DNA of 5,464 nucleotides, taken from positions 1-5,464 of the forward strand of contig CAYZYO010000129.1 of the NCBI GenBank assembly GCA_964482585.1, read 5' to 3'. Below the pieces are notes generated by a model. That model did no database searches. It was not told the origin of the DNA and worked only from the letters and a program-made list of their open reading frames with translations. Positions 1 through 4,141 of the stretch are shown here, in pieces (position 1 is the stretch's first letter; the number at the start of each line of letters is the position of its first letter). The position numbers were made by a program, and so were the translations under genes. Origin of the DNA: CAYZYO01 sp964482585 (GTDB lineage Bacteria; Bacillota; Syntrophomonadia; Syntrophomonadales; Syntrophomonadaceae).

Positions 1-545
1 CTGGAAAATCGATTTATATCACCAAGCTTTTTACCATGACTTTTACCACAGCCCCTGGATAATAGTTCTCCCTTCTCCAGGATACTCATTAATTCGATTA
101 ATCCTTCTCCACTGGCAGCTGAAAAAAAGACTATAGGGCAGTTAAGTAGTTTAAGCATTTTCTGATGGTCAAACTTGAGTCCCATACTCCTCGCCCGGTC
201 TATTTGATTAATTACCAATACCATCGGAATATTAAGTTCCATTAATTCAAAAGTAAGAACCAGATTCCTCTCAATATTAGTCGCATCAATAACATTTAAG
301 ATTAATTCAATATCTTTTTTTTCAAGTACTTCTCTTACAACTCTTGGCTCTTCTCCCGGTGAATATATAGAATATATTCCCGGTGTGTCAAATACACTAA
401 CATCTCTATTAACAATATTTATCTTGGCTTCAGTTAATTCTATCGAAGTACCTGAATAATTCGAAACAAATATTTTACTCCCCGATATACGATTTAATAC
501 TGAACTTTTACCTACATTAGGATTCCCAATCATTACAATAGCCAT
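1..545 (-). CDS. feoB: FeoB-type ferrous iron transport GTPase, N-terminal G domain (partial, cut by left edge)
   Basis: The first 181 codons of a FeoB-family protein are present; the 3' end lies outside the window. The start ATG (543-545) follows a good GGAGGAAGAAA ribosome site. Visible GTPase motifs are G1 GNPNVGKS (residues 7-14), a G2-region VSNYSGTSIE (about 28-37), G3 DTPG (about 58-61) followed by FeoB-like IYSIYSPGEEPRVVREVL, G4 NQID and G5 SAASGEG. FeoB usually has NMxD at G4 and GVT or GTT at G2, so both motifs are slightly divergent. In the family, this cytoplasmic domain binds GTP and controls Fe(II) import through a C-terminal membrane domain, which cannot be seen here. The gene starts 33 bp after fur with no terminator between, so the two are probably co-transcribed under Fur control. 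No feoA is seen between them. After G5 the chain soon reaches a basic Gly/Lys-rich stretch and KLGDINRFS, so it may be a short-linker or GTPase-only FeoB. Confidence 0.85.
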   Translation of the reverse strand, partial: MAIVMIGNPNVGKSSVLNRISGSKIFVSNYSGTSIELTEAKINIVNRDVSVFDTPGIYSIYSPGEEPRVVREVLEKKDIELILNVIDATNIERNLVLTFELMELNIPMVLVINQIDRARSMGLKFDHQKMLKLLNCPIVFFSAASGEGLIELMSILEKGELLSRGCGKSHGKKLGDINRFS

Positions 546-578
546 TTTCTTCCTCCAACTTCAATACAAAAATAAAAT

Positions 579-1016
579 TTATTTATTTCTATTTTTTATA
601 CATTTTGGACAATAAGCATACAGCTTTAGATCATGATCAATGATCTCATATCCCTGCTGTTCTAAATAGTTTTCTAAATCATGCAGCAGATCCTCTTTTA
701 CTTCGATTATCTCTCCACACTCCATGCATATAATATGGTGATGTTTAGGCCTGGTATTATCTAAAAGTTCATAGCGATATTTATCTCCCTCAAACATGGT
801 CTTGTATAAGATCTCCATTTTAGCTAACCTTTCTAATGTTCGATAAACAGTAGCAATTCCAATATTCGGCAGTTTGTTTTTAGCCTGGTATAATACTTCC
901 TCTGCACTCAGATGCTTACCCTTATTATTGTACATTACTTCAAGTATGACCGCCCTTTGGTCTGTTATCTTATAATTATTAAGAAGCAATTTCTCTTCGA
1001 TTGACTTTTTATTCAT
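579..1016 (-). CDS. fur: Fur-family ferric uptake regulator
   Basis: This 145-residue protein is the usual length for Fur. An N-terminal winged-helix DNA-binding domain (about residues 8-85) includes the recognition helix region GIATVYRTLERL (53-64). The C-terminal dimerisation and metal domain has KHHHIICMECGEIIEV (from 91). CMEC (97, 100) and CPKC (136, 139) form the Cys4 structural zinc pair. Likely regulatory-metal ligands are His35, Glu83, His92-94 and His128. The HHHxxCxxC pattern and the adjacent feoB favour iron-sensing Fur over PerR or Zur. An in-frame ATG at 1067 would give 162 residues, but it lies just upstream of the -10 and the extra codons are made of the -10 and the Fur box. 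The ATG at 1014-1016 has AAGGAAGTGA (nine of ten bases of the ideal SD) at proper spacing and is chosen. Fur represses promoters when loaded with Fe(II); here it probably represses itself and feoB. Confidence 0.93.
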   Translation of the reverse strand: MNKKSIEEKLLLNNYKITDQRAVILEVMYNNKGKHLSAEEVLYQAKNKLPNIGIATVYRTLERLAKMEILYKTMFEGDKYRYELLDNTRPKHHHIICMECGEIIEVKEDLLHDLENYLEQQGYEIIDHDLKLYAYCPKCIKNRNK

Positions 1017-1030
1017 AGCTTCACTTCCTT
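1017..1030 (-). promoter_or_regulatory. Ribosome binding site that fixes the fur start
   Basis: On the minus strand AAGGAAGTGA differs by one base from the ideal AAGGAGGTGA and ends four bases before ATG at 1016. The competing upstream ATG at 1067 has no such site. This supports the 145-residue form of Fur. Confidence 0.8.
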
Positions 1031-1051
1031 GATATTGATAATCATTATCAA
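1031..1051. promoter_or_regulatory. Fur box operator of the fur-feoB operon
   Basis: The plus strand carries TTGATAATCATTATCAA (1035-1051), a perfect palindrome centred on 1043. Its core TGATAATCATTATCA (1036-1050) matches the 7-1-7 Bacillus Fur consensus exactly. Read as the 19-bp enterobacterial consensus, 1031-1049 differs at one base only. The site lies just downstream of the -10 (1056-1061), over the expected transcription start near 1049, and just upstream of the SD, so bound Fur should block initiation. This implies iron-dependent autorepression and repression of feoB. Confidence 0.9.
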
Positions 1052-1055
1052 GGAT

Positions 1056-1084
1056 ATTATACCGCATCTTTAGAACTATTGCAG
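1056..1084 (-). promoter_or_regulatory. Promoter of fur-feoB (sigma-A type)
   Basis: A perfect -10 TATAAT is at 1061-1056 on the minus strand. At 17-bp spacing the -35 position (1084-1079) reads CTGCAA, a poor match to TTGACA. The Fur box directly downstream of the -10 supports the assignment. The weak -35 suggests moderate strength. No extended -10 TG is seen. Confidence 0.65.
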
Positions 1085-1196
1085 TATAATTTTAAAAAAA
1101 GTTTTCATTAAGGATATAAAGGAGCAGTTTAGCTGCATCTTAAAAGGTGAAAGTTAAGGGCCGGTTCTTTTGCTTCCTTTGGCGGGTTGAAACCAG

Positions 1197-1240
1197 AAAA
1201 ACAAGATGGAAGCAGAAAAACCGCCCCCGCTTCCACCTTG
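1197..1240 (-). terminator. Intrinsic terminator after the YibE/F gene
   Basis: Arms at 1229-1240 and 1202-1213 form a 12-bp stem on the minus-strand transcript: CAAGGTGGAAGC pairs with GCTTCCATCTTG with one G-U wobble. The loop is 15 nt, and TTTTT follows at 1201-1197. It begins 4 bp after the YibE/F stop. On the plus strand the wobble becomes an A-C mismatch and there is no T-run, so it acts leftward. It separates the YibE/F transcript from fur. Confidence 0.85.
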
Positions 1241-1244
1241 CTCT

Positions 1245-2411
1245 CTAGCTTTCTAAATGGCTGGTGTTATACTGCTGTTTACTGCTGGATTTAGCCAGCA
1301 TACCGGCAATCAGAGCAGTAATTGGTACCGCAAAGATCAGGCCAATACTTCCAGCAAGTGCTCTTACTACTTCAGTGGCTATCAATTCAGTATTGAATAT
1401 CTGAATGCCCGGTGTATTATATGCCATATACAGCATTAGTAAAGGTAGGGCTCCTCCGGTATAAGCCAGGATAAGGGTATTACTCATGGTTCCCATTATA
1501 TCTCTTCCTACATTCATCCCGGCTCTTACCAGCTGAAAAGTATTAAGCCTGGGGTTAGCCCTTTTTACTTCCTCTACTGAGGAAGCAATAGACATGGCAA
1601 CATCCATTATTGCTCCGAGGGCACCAATAATTATTCCCGAAAAAAGTAACCCCTGCATATTCACGGTAAAATCCTCAACATAAAGCAGCATCCGGCTCTC
1701 CTCGGTAGCAAATCCAGTCAAATGAGCCAAATTCCCCACTATTAAAGCAAGCAGACCAGCAATCACTACTCCTCCAATAGTACCTAAAGTTGCTGCTACC
1801 GATTTTTTAGTCAAACCTCCAATAATAAACATAGTTAAGAGAGTAACCCCTATTAACACCAGTATAGTAATTGGAAGTGGAGATAGACCTTTCATTAATG
1901 CCGGTAACAAAATTTTATATATAGCAAGAACCGTAAAGCTTAAAGCTACCAGAGACTTCAATCCTTTAACGCCTCCGATAACAATTAAAACAATTGTGAA
2001 GCCTATTATTAAATAACTTAAATATGAATGCCGGGCCATATCAGATATATATGCCTCAAGAATCTCTCCATTTTGTTCGGTTATATAAAGAATAACCTTA
2101 TCCCCCGGTTCAACTATTATGTCCCACCCAGCACTACCAGATAGGTTATTCATAGCCTCCATTACCTGTCCTTTGTGTTTGCCAGTCAACATTTCAACGG
2201 TAATTAACTGCTCCTGAAAAAATTGTTCTTCACCTGGTTCTATTTCCCCAAGGGTTTCAACTTTGATTACCCGGGCTTTTTCATAGTGCTCATTTATATC
2301 AACCTGGTTTTCCTGACCGGGTGCTTCTTCCTGCGCTAGAACGTTAACATTAAACTGAATCATGAAGACACCTATTAACAAAACCAACAATATAGCCTTA
2401 ATTTTATCCAT
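1245..2411 (-). CDS. YibE/F-family multipass membrane protein
   Basis: This 388-residue protein matches the YibE/F family, whose biochemical function is not established. The start at 2411 is chosen because AAGGAGGAAACT directly precedes it and it begins a clean signal peptide; the longer reading from 2459 adds 16 residues with no SD. Residues 1-26 form a signal peptide ending VLA before Gln27. About 27-128 is a soluble extracytoplasmic domain. Roughly seven hydrophobic segments follow (about 131-147, 151-172, 178-199, 206-229, 252-278, 307-331 and 347-374). Family-typical motifs are GAIMDVAMSIASS (about 265-277) and GRDIMGTMSNTLILAYTG (302-319). The gene sits alone between two terminators, so its neighbours give little hint of its role. 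No clean sigma-A promoter is visible upstream, but inverted repeats lie at 2453-2473 and 2499-2518. Confidence 0.92.
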   Translation of the reverse strand: MDKIKAILLVLLIGVFMIQFNVNVLAQEEAPGQENQVDINEHYEKARVIKVETLGEIEPGEEQFFQEQLITVEMLTGKHKGQVMEAMNNLSGSAGWDIIVEPGDKVILYITEQNGEILEAYISDMARHSYLSYLIIGFTIVLIVIGGVKGLKSLVALSFTVLAIYKILLPALMKGLSPLPITILVLIGVTLLTMFIIGGLTKKSVAATLGTIGGVVIAGLLALIVGNLAHLTGFATEESRMLLYVEDFTVNMQGLLFSGIIIGALGAIMDVAMSIASSVEEVKRANPRLNTFQLVRAGMNVGRDIMGTMSNTLILAYTGGALPLLMLYMAYNTPGIQIFNTELIATEVVRALAGSIGLIFAVPITALIAGMLAKSSSKQQYNTSHLES

Positions 2412-2452
2412 AGTTTCCTCCTTAACCGCAATATTTAATATTTTAACATAAA

Positions 2453-2473
2453 CCTGCAAGTTAAAATTGCAGG
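2453..2473. repeat. Perfect 7-bp inverted repeat near the YibE/F start
   Basis: CCTGCAA (2453-2459) and TTGCAGG (2467-2473) are separated by a 7-bp AT-rich spacer. The repeat ends 42 bp before the start codon. It could be an operator or a 5'-UTR hairpin; there is no T-run after it, so it is not a terminator. Confidence 0.5.
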
Positions 2474-2498
2474 AATTTACTGCTGTTTGGATATTTTA

Positions 2499-2518
2499 TT
2501 TCCAGCAATATCTGGAAA
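2499..2518. repeat. Perfect 7-bp inverted repeat upstream of the YibE/F gene
   Basis: TTTCCAG (2499-2505) and CTGGAAA (2512-2518) flank a 6-bp spacer, and the symmetry continues outward with one extra A. It lies about 90-105 bp before the YibE/F start. It could bind a regulator or be chance. Confidence 0.4.
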
Positions 2519-2672
2519 ATACTTCTACAATGCCTTAACGTCTCTAAAACATTACGCGCTTCTGCCTGTACATTAAAACCGGTCTTACTTACTAGAGTAT
2601 GTTTAACGCATTGCTGCTACCACTTTTTATCAGCTTTTTAATTAGTTCTCCTCATAATTTCTATTACCTCAC

Positions 2673-2720
2673 AAAAAAAGAGCCGGATATAGTACTGTCA
2701 TAATGACCGTATCCGGGCTC
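2673..2720 (-). terminator. Strong intrinsic terminator after the PPIase gene
   Basis: Arms at 2710-2720 (minus strand GAGCCCGGATA) and 2680-2689 (TATCCGGCTC) pair with a single bulged C. An inner GTCAT/ATGAC palindrome (2695-2705) extends the structure. A run of seven T follows on the minus strand (2679-2673). It starts 25 bp after the PPIase stop codon. There is no T-run on the plus side, so it is leftward only. Confidence 0.92.
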
Positions 2721-2745
2721 CTAAGTTTAGATTAGTGTTGAAATC

Positions 2746-3699
2746 CTATTTCTTTCGATTATCTTTTATTTTTGCATCTTTATGCAGATTTTCCAGGTAA
2801 TCGTTAAACACCTGGTATTCTTTTTCCTGTTGCAAACCCAGCACTATTTCATCTTTTGCTTCGTCAAAGGTTTTAGTTTTTTCTTCTTTCTTCTCTCCAG
2901 CTTTTATTATATGATAACCAAAATCCGTCTTAATTGGTTGTTCAGTAATTTCTCCTGGTTTAAGCTTTAAAGCGGCATCCTTAAATTCCTCTGCAAATTC
3001 AGTAGACTCATTGATTATTCCCAGGTCTCCGCCATTATCTTTACTGGGGCAGGTAGAATACTCCCCGGCAAGCTTGGCAAAGTTTTCCCCTTTGTTTATT
3101 CTGGTTAAAATATCTTTCGCCTGGCTTTCATCACTAACTAAAATATGAGATATTTCAATACCTCCAGGCTCCTTAAAAGAATCCGGATTATCATTATAGT
3201 ATTTTTCTGCTTCATCTTCGCCGACCTTTACGTCTGAGGTAACCTCATTATAAAGCTTCCAATATATCTGCTGGGTTTCTATCTGCTTACGAAGCTGCTG
3301 TTCATTTAACTCTAGTTTTTCTAGAAACTGTTTATAGCCATCTTTGTTATCCTGGGTTTGGCTTTCTTTTATATAATCCAGGTCATTATCTATCTCTTCT
3401 TTACTTATCTTGATTTCTCTTTTATCTGCTTCCTGATGCAGTATACTCTGCAGTACCAGATCATTAAAAGCCTGCTCTTTTAATTGTTCAATAACATCCT
3501 TATTTGCTTTTTCATCCAGAGATGCTGACTGCTGAGATTCATAGTTAAATTTAATAATATTGTACTGCTGATCATATTCCAGCCGGTTAATAGGGTCTCC
3601 GTTAACTTCTCCTATAACATCATCCGCTTTTGGGGAGCCACATCCCCAAAAGATTATACTAGTAAAAACTAAAAACACAATAATTAAAAGCTTTTTCAT
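2746..3699 (-). CDS. Parvulin-type peptidyl-prolyl cis-trans isomerase, lipoprotein (PrsA/SurA-like)
   Basis: The 317-residue protein is close to the usual PrsA length. Residues 1-20 form a lipoprotein signal ending FWGC, so Cys20 is the likely lipidated residue; Trp at -2 and Phe at -3 are atypical. About 27-150 is a helical, highly charged SurA-N-like chaperone domain. About 181-268 is a parvulin rotamase domain: EISHILVSD, then FAKLAGEYSTCPSKDNGGDLG, then PGEITEQPIKTDFGYHIIKA. A Lys/Glu-rich helical tail ends the protein. In the family such proteins sit on the outer face of the cytoplasmic membrane and assist folding of exported proteins. The start is supported by GAGGAGACAGGT just upstream. 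The gene has its own extended -10 promoter (about 3735) and a strong terminator, so it is probably monocistronic. Whether it is the main PrsA or a paralogue cannot be told here. Confidence 0.9.
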   Translation of the reverse strand: MKKLLIIVFLVFTSIIFWGCGSPKADDVIGEVNGDPINRLEYDQQYNIIKFNYESQQSASLDEKANKDVIEQLKEQAFNDLVLQSILHQEADKREIKISKEEIDNDLDYIKESQTQDNKDGYKQFLEKLELNEQQLRKQIETQQIYWKLYNEVTSDVKVGEDEAEKYYNDNPDSFKEPGGIEISHILVSDESQAKDILTRINKGENFAKLAGEYSTCPSKDNGGDLGIINESTEFAEEFKDAALKLKPGEITEQPIKTDFGYHIIKAGEKKEEKTKTFDEAKDEIVLGLQQEKEYQVFNDYLENLHKDAKIKDNRKK

Positions 3700-3729
3700 A
3701 CCTGTCTCCTCACATTAAATTTAAATGCA

Positions 3730-3738
3730 ATTATACCA
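3730..3738 (-). promoter_or_regulatory. Extended -10 promoter of the PPIase gene
   Basis: The minus strand reads TGGTATAAT, a perfect TGnTATAAT extended -10. The -35 position at 17-bp spacing lies in a T-run (about 3760-3752) and does not match TTGACA, which is usual for extended -10 promoters. The start site would be near 3723, giving a leader of about 24 nt before ATG at 3699. Confidence 0.7.
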
Positions 3739-3769
3739 TACTTTTTTCAATAAAAAAAAATAGCTGTTA

Positions 3770-3790
3770 ATTTAATAATGCTTATTAAAT
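3770..3790. repeat. Perfect 9-bp AT-only inverted repeat upstream of the PPIase promoter
   Basis: ATTTAATAA (3770-3778) and TTATTAAAT (3782-3790) flank three bases. It is centred about 57 bp upstream of the predicted PPIase transcription start, which fits an activator site. On the minus strand a nine-T run follows 9 nt later, so a weak terminator for read-through from gdhA is an alternative. AT-only symmetry can also arise by chance. Confidence 0.4.
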
Positions 3791-3906
3791 GATACCTATT
3801 GTCTGAATTCCCAGTTCTTATATTGAATCCATTGGGAAAAGCATTATTTATACGTCATTTTTAGTTGGAAAGTAGAAAAAGGACGTACTTTTGTAGAGGG
3901 TCGTTA

Positions 3907-4056
3907 CTATCCGGCGGGCCGGAAACTAAAGTCTCCGATCAGCCACAATTCAGGGGTCAGGGCAGCGACTGAAGTCGCCTCTATAATTCTATCCGGTTGC
4001 TGTGGTTTTTCCAAAACGTCAGTCGTGGTCAATTTATCTAAGTAAAGTGACTGCAT
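3907..4056 (-). CDS. Doubtful 49-residue ORF across the palindromic region
   Basis: An ATG at 4054-4056 opens 49 codons ending in tandem stops (TAG, then TAA). The product begins MQSLYLDKLTTTDVLEKP and ends WLIGDFSFRPAG. I do not recognise it. There is no ribosome site before the ATG (CGCGCTTA) and an in-frame TAA lies four codons upstream. The reading frame runs through both REP-like hairpins, which encode EATSVAAL and GDFSF. It is more likely an accidental open frame through repeats than a gene. Confidence 0.15.
   Translation of the reverse strand: MQSLYLDKLTTTDVLEKPQQPDRIIEATSVAALTPELWLIGDFSFRPAG
3910..3978. repeat. Cluster of REP-like palindromes
   Basis: Three short hairpins sit close together. 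TCCGG/CCGGA with a CGGG loop is at 3910-3923. CGGAAACT/AGTCTCCG is at 3920-3937, where the one mismatch becomes a G-U pair in minus-strand RNA. GCGACT/AGTCGC is at 3965-3978. The last two share a core of the form ACTnAAGT. The first two overlap, so they cannot form together. CTATCCGG occurs twice, at 3907-3914 and 3989-3996. The pattern resembles REP/BIME-type extragenic repeats, but copy number elsewhere cannot be judged from this window. Confidence 0.45.
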
Positions 4057-4099
4057 TAAGCGCGTTTATTTTCGTACAATCAATATTAAATAATCAACA

Positions 4100-4126
4100 C
4101 GTAGAAGGATTAACCGTCCCTCTACG
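4100..4126 (-). terminator. Probable terminator hairpin after gdhA
   Basis: In the minus-strand transcript CGTAGAGGG (4126-4118) pairs with CCTTCTACG (4108-4100), nine pairs including one G-U, with a 9-nt loop. It starts 15 bp after the gdhA stop. The sequence after it, GTGTTGATTATTT, is T-rich but has no continuous T-run, so termination may be weak. Confidence 0.5.
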
Positions 4127-4141
4127 CATTAGCATCAATCT

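Larger units (their letters stand above)
2412..2672. other. 261-bp noncoding region upstream of the YibE/F gene
   Basis: No credible coding region is seen on either strand; the longest start-to-stop runs are only a few codons and lack ribosome sites. It holds the YibE/F ribosome site next to 2411 and two perfect inverted repeats (listed separately). A promoter must lie here, because the upstream gene ends in a strong terminator, but no convincing -35/-10 pair is visible. AT-rich TTAAAATATTAAAT just upstream of the SD is a weak -10 candidate. Confidence 0.6.
3893..4125. repeat. Candidate small element bounded by imperfect inverted ends
   Basis: GTAGAGGG (3893-3900) and CCCTCTAC (4118-4125) are perfect inverted copies. 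The similarity continues inward: GTAGAGGGTCGTTACTATCC on the left against GTAGAGGGACGGTTAATCC read inward on the minus strand from the right, with one substitution and small gaps. The interior is full of palindromes. No direct target-site duplication is seen (flanks TACTTTT and GCATTAG), and the right end overlaps the gdhA terminator hairpin, so this may be coincidence. It carries no transposase. Confidence 0.3.
3700..4141. other. 442-bp intergenic region between gdhA and the PPIase gene
   Basis: From right to left it holds the probable gdhA terminator hairpin (4100-4126), a palindrome-rich stretch with a doubtful 49-codon ORF (3907-4056), a weak inverted repeat TTCCCA/TGGGAA (3808-3813 and 3833-3838), an AT-only palindrome (3770-3790), a T-tract, and the PPIase promoter and ribosome site. 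The palindromic part is visibly richer in GC than the AT-rich flanks. No tRNA, T-box motif or riboswitch class that I know could be matched. Confidence 0.7.

Noticed and set aside
1076..1138. Minus-strand 20-residue ORF upstream of fur as a leader peptide
   Set aside because: There is no SD before its ATG, and it ends upstream of the fur -10, so it would not be on the fur transcript.
1171..1224. Alternative pairings TGCTTCC/GGAAGCA and GGCGGGTT/AACCGCC near the YibE/F terminator, as an attenuator
   Set aside because: The two pairings interleave, there is no gene they could control, and the simple 12-bp terminator stem explains the region.
1257..1439. Plus-strand ORF of 60 codons
   Set aside because: It lies wholly inside the 3' part of the YibE/F gene on the other strand, has no ribosome site, and its product has no recognisable domain.
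2782..2970. Plus-strand ORF of 62 codons
   Set aside because: It is antisense to the Lys/Glu-rich tail of the PPIase; its Phe-rich product is just the complement of GAA/AAA codons.
3841..4080. Riboswitch, T-box or tRNA in the gdhA-PPIase gap
   Set aside because: No T-box AGGGTGGNACCGCG motif, no tRNA T-arm or acceptor pairing, and no core of a riboswitch class I know could be matched; the GGGTCGT start recalls the ZTP motif, but the rest does not fit.
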